Source of the DNA: Streptomyces spinosisporus
GTDB lineage: Bacteria; Actinomycetota; Actinomycetes; Streptomycetales; Streptomycetaceae
Direction of reading: 5' to 3'
DNA length: 64,000 nucleotides
Assembly: GCF_022698145.1 (NCBI RefSeq)
Contig: NZ_JALDAX010000015.1
Coordinates: forward strand, 1 to 64,000
Below the pieces are notes generated by a model. It was not told the DNA's origin. It did no database searches and was given only the letters and a program-made list of their open reading frames with translations. Below are positions 41,761 to 50,053 of the stretch, piece by piece. Numbering within the stretch: the stretch's first letter is position 1; each line of letters opens with the position of its first letter. The position numbers and the translations under genes were made by a program.

Positions 41761-42732
41761 ATGCCCTTCGCCCGACTGGCAACAGCGACCACCCCCACCT
41801 GCCACATCGGCCTCGGACTCGCCGCGATCGGCCGCCCCGGCTACATCAACCTCGGCCGCGACGAGGACCTCGGAGAGGACCGCAGCGTCGAGACGCTGCG
41901 CGCCCGCACCCATGAACTCCTCGACGCCGCCTACGCCCAGGGCGTGCGCTACTTCGACGCGGCCCGCTCCTACGGCCGTTCGGAGGAGTTCCTCGCCGAC
42001 TGGCTGCGGGCCCGCCCGGACGTCGACGACATCGTCGTGGGCAGCAAGTGGGGCTACACCTACACCGCGGACTGGACGACGGACGCGGAGCAGCACGAGG
42101 TCAAGGACCACACCCTTGCGACGTACGAGCGTCAGCGCGCCGAGAGTGCCGCACTGCTCGGCGACCGCCTGGACCTCTACCAGATCCACTCGGTGACCCC
42201 GGACAGCCCCGCCCTCACCGACAAGGAACTGCACGCCAAGCTCGCGGAAGCGGCCGCCCAGGGCACGACCATCGGCTTCTCCACCAGCGGCCCGGCCCAG
42301 GCGGACGCCATCCGGGCCGCCCTCGCCGTGACGGTCGACGGTGAGCCCCTCTTCCGTACCGTCCAGTCGACGTACAACATCCTGGAGACCTCGGCCGCCC
42401 CCGCCCTCGCCGAGGCGCACGACGCCGGACTCACCGTGATCGTCAAGGAGGGCATGGCCAACGGCCGCCTCGCGGCACCGCACGCCCCCGACGCGCTCCG
42501 GGCCGTGGCCGTGGAAACATCGCTGGGCTGCGACGCGGTGGCCCTCGCCGTGATCCTGCGCGAGCCCTGGGCCGGGGTCGTGCTCTCCGGCGCGGCGACG
42601 GTCAACCAGCTCGCCTCCAATCTGCATGCGGCGGTCGTGGACCTGGACGAGGACCAGCTCGCCCGGCTCACCGCCCTGGCCGAGGAGCCCCAGGCGTACT
42701 GGTCCAGGCGCAGCAGCCTTCCCTGGCACTGA
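41761..42732 (+). CDS. aldo/keto reductase
   Basis: 323 residues. NADPH-dependent (beta/alpha)8 barrel with the catalytic Asp/Tyr in GVRYFDAARSYGRSEEFLADWL, Lys in VVGSKWGYTY and the usual histidine replaced in context LDLYQIHSVTP. C-terminal GAATVNQLASNL is the cofactor-binding segment. The substrate is unknown. ATG 41761 follows GGAGCCCGCG. It is monocistronic or read with argH; the TetR operator begins 43 bp behind its stop. Confidence 0.88.
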   Translation: MPFARLATATTPTCHIGLGLAAIGRPGYINLGRDEDLGEDRSVETLRARTHELLDAAYAQGVRYFDAARSYGRSEEFLADWLRARPDVDDIVVGSKWGYTYTADWTTDAEQHEVKDHTLATYERQRAESAALLGDRLDLYQIHSVTPDSPALTDKELHAKLAEAAAQGTTIGFSTSGPAQADAIRAALAVTVDGEPLFRTVQSTYNILETSAAPALAEAHDAGLTVIVKEGMANGRLAAPHAPDALRAVAVETSLGCDAVALAVILREPWAGVVLSGAATVNQLASNLHAAVVDLDEDQLARLTALAEEPQAYWSRRSSLPWH

Positions 42733-42775
42733 CGGCAGCGTCCCGACTCACCGCCCTTGAGTCGCGCATGCCGCT

Positions 42776-42797
42776 GGTGAGACAAAAATGTCTCACC
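42776..42797. promoter_or_regulatory. 22-bp perfect palindrome, TetR operator
   Basis: GGTGAGACA (42776-42784) and TGTCTCACC (42789-42797) with the spacer AAAA. The 5' arm contains a GAGACA -35 (42779-42784) and 17 bp later TTACCC (42802-42807) could be the -10, so the repressor would sit on the promoter. Confidence 0.75.
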
Positions 42798-42814
42798 TGG
42801 GTTACCCTTGCCTC

Positions 42815-43366
42815 ATGCCCGTCGACCGTGACCACGTCCTGCGCTCCGCCGCCGCCCTGCTGACCCGCAAGTCCACCGCGACGATGGACGAGGTCGCCAA
42901 GGCGGCCGGGATCAGCCGCGCCACCCTGCACCGCCACTTCGCCGGCCGCGACGCGCTCGTACGGGCGCTGGAGTCGCTCGGCATCGCCGAGTGCGAGGCC
43001 GCGCTGGACGCGGCCCGCCCGGACGAGGGCCCGGCGGCCGACGCCGTACGGCGGCTCATCTCGGCGGTGGAGCCCTCGGCCGCCCTGCTCGCCTTCCTCT
43101 ACACCGAGAACCAGCTGTTCGAGGGCGAGCAGCAGCACGCGGGCTGGACCCGCATCGACGACCGCATCGCGGCCCTGTTCCGGCGCGGCCAGGCGTCCGG
43201 CGAGTTCCGTATCGACCTCACGCCGGCCTGGCTCACCGAGGCGCTCTACGGGCTGCTGGCCTCCGGCGCCTGGGCCGTGCTGGAGGGCCGCGTGGCACCC
43301 AAGGACTTCACCTTCATGATCACCGAGCTGCTGCTCGGTGGCGCACTGCGCCGAACGAATCAGTGA
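42815..43366 (+). CDS. TetR-family repressor
   Basis: 183 residues from ATG 42815. An ATG at 42788 lies inside the operator and is rejected; if the -10 at 42802 is right the mRNA begins at about the ATG and is leaderless. HTH about 5-50: RDHVLRSAAALLTRKSTATMDEVAKAAGISRATLHRHFAGRDALVRAL. The C-terminal ligand domain has no recognisable subgroup signature. The DHA2 exporter gene follows 10 bp downstream, so this is the local repressor of that pump, presumably released by a pump substrate. Confidence 0.92.
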   Translation: MPVDRDHVLRSAAALLTRKSTATMDEVAKAAGISRATLHRHFAGRDALVRALESLGIAECEAALDAARPDEGPAADAVRRLISAVEPSAALLAFLYTENQLFEGEQQHAGWTRIDDRIAALFRRGQASGEFRIDLTPAWLTEALYGLLASGAWAVLEGRVAPKDFTFMITELLLGGALRRTNQ

Positions 43367-43376
43367 GAGAGGAATC

Positions 43377-44888
43377 ATGACCAGCACCCTGCAGCCGGCG
43401 ACCACGACCGAGGCGGTGAAGCGCCCGGGCCGCTGGCTCGCGCTGTCCGTCCTCGTGCTCGCCGTGCTGCTGGTGGCCGTCGACGCGACCGTCCTCGGTC
43501 TCGCGACCCCCTTCATCAGTGAGGACCTGAAGCCTTCGGGCACCCAGCTGCTCTGGATCGGCGACGTCTACTCGTTCGTCATCGCCGGACTGCTCGTCTC
43601 CATGGGCAGCCTCGGCGACCGCATCGGCCGCAAGCGGATCCTGCTCGGCGGCGCCACGGCCTTCGGCGCGCTGTCCGTCCTCAACGCCTATGCGACGACA
43701 CCCGAGTTGCTGATCCTGGCCCGCGCCCTGCTCGGCGTCGCGGGCGCCACCCTGATGCCGGCGACGCTCGCCCTGATCCGCAACCTCTTCCACGACCCGC
43801 ACGAGCGCAGCCTCGCGGTGGGCATCTGGGGCGCAACGGCCTCCGCGGGCACGGCCGTCGGGCCGATCGCCGGCGGCTTCCTGCTGGAGCACTTCTGGTG
43901 GGGCTCGGTCTTCCTGATCAACCTGCCGGTGATGGCGGTCCTGGTCCTGGTCGGCATCAAGCTGCTGCCGGAGTCGAAGAACCCGGACCCCGGCCCCTGG
44001 GATCTGATCAGCGTCGTGCTGTCGCTGGTCGGCATGATCGCCGTCGTCTACGCGGTCAAGGAGGCGGCCACGCACGGCATCTCGTGGCAGGCGCCGGGCG
44101 CGGGCCTGCTGGGCGCGGCGGCCCTGTACTGGTTCGTGCGCCGCCAACTGACGCTCCCCACACCGCTGCTGGACATGCGGCTGTTCCGCAACCGCGGCTT
44201 CAGCGGCGCCGTCCTGGCCGACCTGCTGACCATCCTCGGCCTGTCGGGCCTGGTCTTCTTCCTCTCGCAGTATCTGCAACTCGTCCAGGGCCGGCACCCG
44301 TTCGAGGCGGGTCTGGCCGAACTGCCCGCCGCGGTGGGCGCGGTGGCGGCGGGTCTGGTCGCGGGCCGGGCGGCCCGGCGCTTCTCGGTCCGCGCGGTGG
44401 TGTCGGGCGGCCTGGCCGCGGTGGGCCTGGCGCTCGCCTCCCTCACCCTGATCGACGCGTCGACGGGCTACCCCCTGCTGGGCACCGCCCTGCTGGTCGT
44501 GGGAGTGGGCGCCGGCTTCTCCTTCACGGTGACGGCCGACGTCATCCTCTCCTCCGTACCGAAGGAACAGGCGGGCGCGGCCTCCGCCGTCTCGGAGACG
44601 GCGTACGAACTCGGCGCCGCCCTCGGCATCGCGCTCCTCGGCACGATCGTCACGGGCGTCTACCGAGGCTTCCCGGCCCCGGCGGGCACCCCTGCGGGAG
44701 CACACGAGTCCCTGGGCGCCGCGACGGAGGCAGCAACCGGAATGCCGGCCGACACCGCCCACACCATGCTGGCCTCGGCCCGAGAGGCATTCGTCGACGG
44801 CCTGAGCATGGCGTCAGGGGTCGGTGCAGCAGTCCTGCTCACAACGGCGGCGGCAGCGTGGGTACTGCTGCGAGGGCAACGCCTCTAG
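43377..44888 (+). CDS. DHA2-family (14-TM) MFS drug exporter
   Basis: 503 residues with about 14 hydrophobic helices, the QacA/SmvA layout. Motif D1 LLVAVDATVLGLATPFI (Asp in TM1), motif A GSLGDRIGRKRILLGG, motif C-like GATASAGTAVGPIAGGFLLE. Proton-driven export of cationic drugs, dyes or antibiotics is the family role. ATG 43377 follows GAGAGGAATC and the gene is co-transcribed with the TetR repressor. No antibiotic biosynthesis genes are near, so the role is probably protective. Confidence 0.92.
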   Translation: MTSTLQPATTTEAVKRPGRWLALSVLVLAVLLVAVDATVLGLATPFISEDLKPSGTQLLWIGDVYSFVIAGLLVSMGSLGDRIGRKRILLGGATAFGALSVLNAYATTPELLILARALLGVAGATLMPATLALIRNLFHDPHERSLAVGIWGATASAGTAVGPIAGGFLLEHFWWGSVFLINLPVMAVLVLVGIKLLPESKNPDPGPWDLISVVLSLVGMIAVVYAVKEAATHGISWQAPGAGLLGAAALYWFVRRQLTLPTPLLDMRLFRNRGFSGAVLADLLTILGLSGLVFFLSQYLQLVQGRHPFEAGLAELPAAVGAVAAGLVAGRAARRFSVRAVVSGGLAAVGLALASLTLIDASTGYPLLGTALLVVGVGAGFSFTVTADVILSSVPKEQAGAASAVSETAYELGAALGIALLGTIVTGVYRGFPAPAGTPAGAHESLGAATEAATGMPADTAHTMLASAREAFVDGLSMASGVGAAVLLTTAAAAWVLLRGQRL

Positions 44889-44901
44889 GTCTTTTGCTTT
44901 T

Positions 44902-44955
44902 AGGGGCGCGGGGAACTGCGCGAGCAACCACGGAAAACCCGCACCCGACGACGAA
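44902..44955 (+). repeat. copy 2 of the dispersed Streptomyces repeat
   Basis: AGGGGCGCGGGGAACTGCGCGA and following CCACGGAAAACCCGCACCCGACGACG, behind the exporter gene. It matches the repeat at 11334 at the start and more loosely later. It forms the gap between the convergent exporter and PlsC genes. Confidence 0.65.
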
Positions 44956-44958
44956 CCG

Positions 44959-45630
44959 CTACGCAGCCTTCGCCTTGGTCGCATACATGTCCACATACTC
45001 CTGCCCCGACAACCGCATGACCTCGGCCATCACGGAGTCGGTCACGGCCCGCAGCACATACCGGTCCCGATCCATCCCCTCGTAACGAGAGAACTCCATC
45101 GCCTCACCGAACCGCACCGTGACCCGCCCGGGACGGGGCACCCCCGCCCCGCCCGGCTGCAGCTTGTCCGTCCCGATCATCGCGAAGGGGACGACCGGCG
45201 CGCCCGTCATCAGCGTCAGCCGTGCGATACCGGTGCGCCCCCGGTACAGACGGCCGTCGGGCGACCGCGTGCCCTCGGGGTAGATCCCGAAGACCTTGTT
45301 CTCCTCCAGGACGCGGCGCCCGGTCATCAGCGCGGCGACGCCGCCCCGGCCGCCGTCGCGGTCGACCGGGATCATGCCGACGCCGGTGAAGAACCAGGCC
45401 ATGAGGCGGCCCTTGAAGCCCTTGCCGGTGACGTACTCGTCCTTGCCGATGAAGAAGACCTGACGGTCGCAGACCAGGGGAAGGATCATCGAGTCGATGA
45501 AGGTCACGTGGTTGCCGGCCAGGATGACCGGACCATCGCCCGGGATGTGCTCCGCGCCCTCCACCCGTGGGCGGAACATCAGGCGCATGATCGGTCCGAG
45601 CACTGCCTTGATGAGCGCGAAGCGGGACAA
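44959..45630 (-). CDS. 1-acyl-glycerol-3-phosphate acyltransferase (PlsC-like)
   Basis: 223 residues. I place the start at TTG 45630, which follows GGAGGG; an ATG at 45708 would add 26 unusual residues. PlsC motifs: NHVTFIDSM (H-X4-D), VFFIGKDEYV, GMIPVDRDGG, FGIYPEGTRSPDG and GAPVVPFAMIGT. It makes phosphatidate from lysophosphatidate or acylates another lipid. It is divergent from the glycerophosphodiesterase, both linked to phospholipid turnover. Confidence 0.9.
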   Translation of the reverse strand: MSRFALIKAVLGPIMRLMFRPRVEGAEHIPGDGPVILAGNHVTFIDSMILPLVCDRQVFFIGKDEYVTGKGFKGRLMAWFFTGVGMIPVDRDGGRGGVAALMTGRRVLEENKVFGIYPEGTRSPDGRLYRGRTGIARLTLMTGAPVVPFAMIGTDKLQPGGAGVPRPGRVTVRFGEAMEFSRYEGMDRDRYVLRAVTDSVMAEVMRLSGQEYVDMYATKAKAA

Positions 45631-45954
45631 CGGGCCCTCCGGTGTCAAGGGATTCGGTATGAGTATGTGCAGGTGAGGACGATACTCGCGGTCCCCGGTG
45701 TCGTGCACATCGGGTTCACCCAGGTCTTACGAGGAATTGATGCGCGTTTACCTGCGGTGACGTCCCGGTGTCTGCCGGTAGCCGCCCCGTCATGGTGTGA
45801 CGGACATCGCTCGCGGGCAAGCGGCGAGATCTTCCCCGGGTTCCCTTGCGACATGCCCCGTCACCCGCGTGTTCCGGCCAAGGTCTCCCTTGCGTCATGT
45901 CCACGCCCCTACGATCGGCGCGCATCGACCGAGCCGACGTCACAGGAGGCGCTC
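45631..45954. promoter_or_regulatory. divergent control region of plsC-like and glpQ-like genes
   Basis: 324 bp without a gene. It holds one GTTCACC (45714-45720), the half-site of Streptomyces PHO boxes, with a poor second unit 10-11 bp later, and GTCATGGTGTGAC (a 4-bp-armed inverted repeat near 45789). The ribosome site of the right-hand gene, AGGAGG, is at 45943-45948. No riboswitch is recognised. Confidence 0.35.
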
Positions 45955-47112
45955 ATGGGATCGCAGGACGAGCAGAGGGACGGCACCGGACGGCGCGCGC
46001 TGCTCGGCGCGGCCGTGCTGGGTGCGGGCGGAGCCGTACTGGGCCTGTCCGGGACCGCGAGAGCAGCCGGCGCGCATCACGGCGGCGGCCTGAAGAGCCT
46101 GCCGAAGCCGACGATCATCGGCCACCGCGGCGCCAGCGGCTACCGGCCCGAGCACACCTTCGGCTCCTACGACCTGGCCCTGGACCTCGGCGCCGACATC
46201 GTCGAGGCCGGCGACCTGTGCCCCACCAAGGACGGCCATCTGGTCTGCCGCCACGAACCGGAGATCGGCGGCACCACCAACGTCGCCGACCACCCCGAGT
46301 TCGCCGGCCGCAGGACCACCAAGGTGCTGGACGGCGTCCCCACCACCGGCTGGTTCACCGAGGACTTCACGCTCGCCGAACTGAAGACGCTGCGCGCGAT
46401 CGAGCGCATCCCGGCCAACCGCCCGCACAACACGCTCTACAACGGCCGCTGGGAGATCCCCACCTTCGAGGAAGTCCTGAAGTGGCAGGACGAGCAGACC
46501 CGCAGGCGCGGCAAGCAGGTCTGGATCTACCCCGAGACCAAGCACCCCACGTACTTCCGCAAGCTGGGCCTGGGCGTCGAGGAACGGGTCGCCAAGCTGC
46601 TGCGCAAGTACGGCAAGGACAAGCGGAACTCGCCGGTCATCGTGCAGTCCTTCGAGCCGACCAGCATCCAGAGGCTGAACACCCTGGTCGACAACCCGCT
46701 CGTCGTCCTGCTGTCCACGGCGGACAGCAGGCCGTACGACTTCGTCGACTCCGGCGACCCGCGCACCGTCGCGGACCTGATCACCCCGAAGGGCCTCAGG
46801 GAGATCGCCGGCTACGCGCAGGGCATCGGCCCGACCCTCGACCTGGTCATCACGAAGAACGCCGACGGCAGCCTCGGCAAGCGGACCACGCTCGTCGCCG
46901 ACGCGCACCGGGTCGGGCTGATCCTGCACCCGTACACCATGCGCAACGAGAACCCGTTCCTGCCGCTGGAGTTCCGCAAGGGCAGCGACGCCGACGGATA
47001 CGGCGACGCCTTCGGCGCGTTCAGGACGTACTTCGCCACCGGCATCGACGGTGTCTTCACCGACAACGCCGACACCGGCCTGCTGGCCCGCGCGGACTTC
47101 GTCAACGACTGA
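45955..47112 (+). CDS. secreted glycerophosphodiester phosphodiesterase
   Basis: 385 residues from ATG 45955. Twin-arginine-type signal (GTGRRALLGAAVLGAGGAVLGLSGTARA, cut about 36). GDPD barrel: IIGHRGASGYRPEHTFGSYDLALDLGADIVEAGDL with the catalytic His pair and Glu, later HEPEIGGTTNVADHPEFAG, YPETKHPTYF and a final GIDGVFTDNADTG. It frees glycerol-3-phosphate from deacylated lipids, feeding phosphate supply. Relatives in Streptomyces are PhoP-controlled; only one possible half-site is seen here. Confidence 0.93.
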   Translation: MGSQDEQRDGTGRRALLGAAVLGAGGAVLGLSGTARAAGAHHGGGLKSLPKPTIIGHRGASGYRPEHTFGSYDLALDLGADIVEAGDLCPTKDGHLVCRHEPEIGGTTNVADHPEFAGRRTTKVLDGVPTTGWFTEDFTLAELKTLRAIERIPANRPHNTLYNGRWEIPTFEEVLKWQDEQTRRRGKQVWIYPETKHPTYFRKLGLGVEERVAKLLRKYGKDKRNSPVIVQSFEPTSIQRLNTLVDNPLVVLLSTADSRPYDFVDSGDPRTVADLITPKGLREIAGYAQGIGPTLDLVITKNADGSLGKRTTLVADAHRVGLILHPYTMRNENPFLPLEFRKGSDADGYGDAFGAFRTYFATGIDGVFTDNADTGLLARADFVND

Positions 47113-47185
47113 GCCGGCGGCCCCGGTTGGGGTGATTCGCGGCCGACCGGGCAACCCGTGCCCGGGCGGCCGCGTCGTGCTGCAT

Positions 47186-47692
47186 ATGACGCACAACCTG
47201 GTCGCTGCCCTGCGCCCGCTGCTCACGGCCGAGGCCTCCGCCGAGGCACATGCATCCGGCACCGAGGCGAACGACCTGGAACAGGCGGTCTGGCTGCGGC
47301 TCCTGGAGCATCTCCAGGAGGACGGTCCGCCCCGCGACCCGCACGACTGGCTGCGCAGCGCCGTCCGCTCCGAGGCGCGCCGCAGCCGCCGTACCACCAG
47401 TTTCGAGCGCCCGTACGACATCGAGCCCGTGGACGACCTCGACCGCGACCCCGAGCAGCTGGTCCTCGCCGCCGCGCGCCGCCGGGCCCTGCGCGAGGCC
47501 GTCGGCCGGCTGCCCGGCCGATGCCCCCGGCTGATGGAGGCCCTGCTGTCCCCGAAGGACCTGACATACCGGGAAATCGCGGGGGAGTTGGGTATCTCAC
47601 AGGGAAGTCTCGGCCCGGAACGCTCCAGATGTCTGGGATGTCTGCGTCGTTTGCTCGCGCCGGAGGTTGCGACCCGCGAACCGCGGGGATAG
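47186..47692 (+). CDS. small sigma-70-like (ECF-type) protein
   Basis: 168 residues from ATG 47186. The N-terminal part (LEQAVWLRLLEHLQEDGPPRDPHDWLRSAVRSEARRSRR) is like a shortened sigma region 2; the C-terminal part (LREAVGRLPGRCPRLMEALLSPKDLTYREIAGELGISQGSLGPERSRCLGCLRRLL) is a clear region 4 with HTH. It may act as an ECF sigma factor without an adjacent anti-sigma gene. The GNAT gene follows 44 bp downstream. Confidence 0.75.
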   Translation: MTHNLVAALRPLLTAEASAEAHASGTEANDLEQAVWLRLLEHLQEDGPPRDPHDWLRSAVRSEARRSRRTTSFERPYDIEPVDDLDRDPEQLVLAAARRRALREAVGRLPGRCPRLMEALLSPKDLTYREIAGELGISQGSLGPERSRCLGCLRRLLAPEVATREPRG

Positions 47693-47736
47693 GAGTGTGT
47701 ACGACCGGCGATCAGGTGAGCGGGAGGCGTGCGCAC

Positions 47737-48234
47737 ATGGGCATGAGCGTGACCATCTCGGTGGCGACCGAGCAGGATGCAGAGCAGATCTTCAAGCTCC
47801 AGTACCTGTGCTTCCAGAGCGAGGCGGCGCTGTACGGCAACTACCGCATCGACCCGCTCGTCCAGAGCCTCGACTCGGTCCGGCAGGAGGTGGCCGCGGA
47901 CTGCGTGTACGTCGCGCGGCTCGGCGAGGAGGTCGTCGGCTCCGTGCGCGGCAGCGTCACCGAGGACGGCTCCGCCTCCATCGGCAAGCTCTGTGTGCAC
48001 CCCCGCCTCCAGGGCCACGGCATCGGCGCCCGGCTGCTGCGCGCGGCCGAGTCGGCGCTGGCCGGGGAGCGCGGCGCCAAGCGCTTCCGCCTGCACACCG
48101 GCCACCGCAGCGAGAACAACCTGCGGCTGTACCGCCGCGTCGGCTACGAGACGGTGGGCACGTCCCAGGGCAGCGACGGCGTCCCGATGATCGTCCTGGA
48201 GAAGGCGGCGGAGGCGTACGTCGCTACCGCGTGA
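47737..48234 (+). CDS. GNAT-family N-acetyltransferase
   Basis: 165 residues from ATG 47737 with GGGAGG upstream. Motif A is LCVHPRLQGHGIGARLLRAAESAL (Q-G-H-G-I-G); C-terminal NNLRLYRRVGYETVGTSQG carries the catalytic-type Tyr. Substrate unknown. The 3' end overlaps the convergent membrane protein gene by 11 bp. Confidence 0.85.
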   Translation: MGMSVTISVATEQDAEQIFKLQYLCFQSEAALYGNYRIDPLVQSLDSVRQEVAADCVYVARLGEEVVGSVRGSVTEDGSASIGKLCVHPRLQGHGIGARLLRAAESALAGERGAKRFRLHTGHRSENNLRLYRRVGYETVGTSQGSDGVPMIVLEKAAEAYVATA

Positions 48235-48640
48235 CCTCGCGGTTCCTGCGCAGCCAGTAGAGCGCGGACAGCGGCAGCAGGACGGGGATGAAGACGTACC
48301 CCATGCCGTAGTCCGACCAGACCGTGGCGTCCGGGAAGGCCGAGGGGTCGGCCAGCGTCCAGGTGCCGACGATCAGCACACCCGCGAGTTCGGCGGCGCA
48401 GCACACCTGCGCCGCCCGGCGGGCCCGTTCGCCGCCGCGGATCAGGGTGTAGGTGATGAAGCCGTACACCACTCCCGCCACCGCGGACAGGGAGTAGGCC
48501 AGCGGCGCCCGGTCGAACTCGGTGGCGATCTGGTAGACGGAGCGCGACACCGCGCCGACGACCATCACGCCGTAGAACCAGACGAGCAGCATGCCGGGCC
48601 CGCTGATGAGGCGCTTCGGCTTCTGTTCCACGGTGGTCAA
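48224..48640 (-). CDS. four-helix membrane protein of unknown function
   Basis: 138 residues. I choose TTG 48640, one base behind the stop of the next upstream gene and preceded by GGGGAG; GTG 48631 is the alternative. Four hydrophobic segments (about 18-38, 48-70, 82-100, 112-132) in GMLLVWFYGVMVVGAVSRSVYQIATEFDRAPLAYS and onward. It ends WLRRNREVTR, positive inside. No known family is recognised. It is coupled to the 119-residue membrane protein, so they may form a complex. Confidence 0.75.
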   Translation of the reverse strand: MTTVEQKPKRLISGPGMLLVWFYGVMVVGAVSRSVYQIATEFDRAPLAYSLSAVAGVVYGFITYTLIRGGERARRAAQVCCAAELAGVLIVGTWTLADPSAFPDATVWSDYGMGYVFIPVLLPLSALYWLRRNREVTR

Positions 48641-48641
48641 C

Positions 48642-49001
48642 TCACGCTCCCCAGATGTCAAAGAGCCGCACCTCGAGCACGGCCAGCACCACACCGCCCG
48701 CGGCGACCGTCACCGAGCCCCACCGGGTGCGCTCCGCGAGCGACATGAACCCCGCCGCCGGGATGCAAGCGAAGGCGCCGATCAGATACGCCACGAAGAT
48801 CGTCGTGCCCTGCTCCGGCTTCTCGCCCCTCGCCAGCTGCACGATCCCGATCACCAGCTGCACCAGGGCCAGCAGCGACACCACGCCCATGCCGATGAAG
48901 TGCCAGTCCTTCGTCGGCTGGTCGCGGGAGGCGGCCCAGCCGCACCAGACGGCGAGCAGCAGGGCGGCGACGCCGGTCACCAGCGTCAGGACATCAAGCA
49001 T
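48642..49001 (-). CDS. four-helix membrane protein of unknown function
   Basis: 119 residues, four hydrophobic helices (about 3-24, 36-58, 70-92, 95-115), beginning MLDVLTLVTGVAALLLAVWCGW. No motif is recognised. First gene of a two-gene unit with the protein at 48224; TGA 48644-48642 is directly followed by the TTG start of the next. Divergent from the HAD gene, 84 bp away. Confidence 0.72.
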   Translation of the reverse strand: MLDVLTLVTGVAALLLAVWCGWAASRDQPTKDWHFIGMGVVSLLALVQLVIGIVQLARGEKPEQGTTIFVAYLIGAFACIPAAGFMSLAERTRWGSVTVAAGGVVLAVLEVRLFDIWGA

Positions 49002-49085
49002 GCCGTGACCTTATTACGGGCCAAAGGCCCTGATGCCGTCGCCCCCGGCCACGGCCGCCGCGAGAGCCACCGTAGGGTCGAGGGC

Positions 49086-49736
49086 ATGAAGATCCACGCC
49101 CAGGCCCTGCTCTTCGACAACGACGGCACCCTTGTCTCCTCCCTCGACTCCGTGCACCGCTGCTGGACCCGCTGGGCCACGGAGTACGGCCTCACCGCCG
49201 AGGAGTTCGGCCGCGTCGAACTGCACGGACGCCCGGCCGTGGAGATAGCCGCCGATCTGCTGCCCGCGGACGTCGTGCCCGAGGCGGTGGCGCGGATCGA
49301 GCTGCTGGAGGTGGAGGACGTGCCGAACGGCGGCGTGCGTCTGCTGCCCGGCACCAAGGACTTCCTGGACGCGCTGCCCGCCGACCGCTGGGCCGTCGTC
49401 ACCTCCGCCACCCGCCGGCTCGCCGAGGCCCGGCTCGACGCCGTGGGCATCCTGCCCAAGACACTGATCGCCGCCGACGACATCACCCGCGGCAAGCCGG
49501 ACCCCGAGCCCTACCTCCTCGCCGCCCACCGGCTGGGCGTCGACCCGGCCCACTGCGTCGTCTTCGAGGACGCCCCCGCGGGCCTGGAGGCCGGCCGCGC
49601 CGCCGGCATGACCACCGTGGCCTTGGCCACAACGCACCAGGCCCACGAGGTGACGGCGGACCTCGTGGTCAAGGACCTCTCGGCCTTGTCGGTACTGGTC
49701 ACCGACGGGGGAGTGGAGATCTCCGTCCGCGACTGA
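49086..49736 (+). CDS. HAD-family sugar-phosphatase-like hydrolase
   Basis: 216 residues. HAD motifs: LFDNDGTLVSS (D-X-D nucleophile), VVTSATRRL (motif II Thr/Ser), KPDPEPYLLAAHRLG (motif III Lys) and VVFEDAPAGLEAGRAAG (motif IV). The size and cap (about 15-80) fit subgroup enzymes such as phosphoglycolate or 2-deoxyglucose-6-phosphate/glycerol phosphatases. Substrate not assigned. Terminator behind at 49747. Confidence 0.88.
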   Translation: MKIHAQALLFDNDGTLVSSLDSVHRCWTRWATEYGLTAEEFGRVELHGRPAVEIAADLLPADVVPEAVARIELLEVEDVPNGGVRLLPGTKDFLDALPADRWAVVTSATRRLAEARLDAVGILPKTLIAADDITRGKPDPEPYLLAAHRLGVDPAHCVVFEDAPAGLEAGRAAGMTTVALATTHQAHEVTADLVVKDLSALSVLVTDGGVEISVRD

Positions 49737-49746
49737 CGCCGGTCCA

Positions 49747-49771
49747 CCGCTGTCCGCGATGTGGACAGCGG
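49747..49771 (+). terminator. terminator of the HAD gene
   Basis: A perfect 9-bp stem, CCGCTGTCC (49747-49755) with GGACAGCGG (49763-49771), seven-base loop. Confidence 0.75.
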
Positions 49772-49796
49772 TTCCTGGTCACTTCCATACGTCTGT

Positions 49797-50053
49797 TTTA
49801 CTGATCGCATGACCACGACGAGCTGCCGCACCACTGCGACCGAGGCGACCATGACGCCCGGTGCTCGTTGTACGGGTCGAATGCGCGCCTGCTAGAGGGC
49901 CCCCGCACCATCCCAGCCTCGCGCCCCGAAGCGAGCCGCCGTGGCACGTCCGTACGCCCTGTGCCGTACGTGACCGAGATGCCCGCGCATGACTTCCCCC
50001 TTCGTACCAGGGCACACCCACGCCCGCGTACTCGACAGTGACGGAAAACCCCA
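49797..50053 (+). promoter_or_regulatory. metNIQ promoter and leader
   Basis: A -10-like TTTACT (49797-49802) lies 6 bp before ATG 49809 of a 28-codon ORF, so the transcript would be leaderless. Bases 49896-50053 downstream are GC-rich with short GTACG/CGTAC repeats; no SAM riboswitch (SAM-I, II or IV) is recognised. Confidence 0.45.
49809..49895 (+). CDS. candidate Cys/Met-rich leader peptide upstream of metNIQ
   Basis: 28 codons from ATG 49809 to TAG 49893. It encodes three Met and three Cys, the last Cys being the final residue (ending RMRAC), and begins MTTTSCRTTATE. A -10-like TTTACT is placed so that transcription would begin at the ATG. In mycobacteria, small leaderless ORFs ending in Cys codons attenuate sulfur genes; this ORF stands 158 bp before a methionine importer. 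Function as an attenuating uORF is inference; the ORF itself is short enough to arise by chance. Confidence 0.45.
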   Translation: MTTTSCRTTATEATMTPGARCTGRMRAC

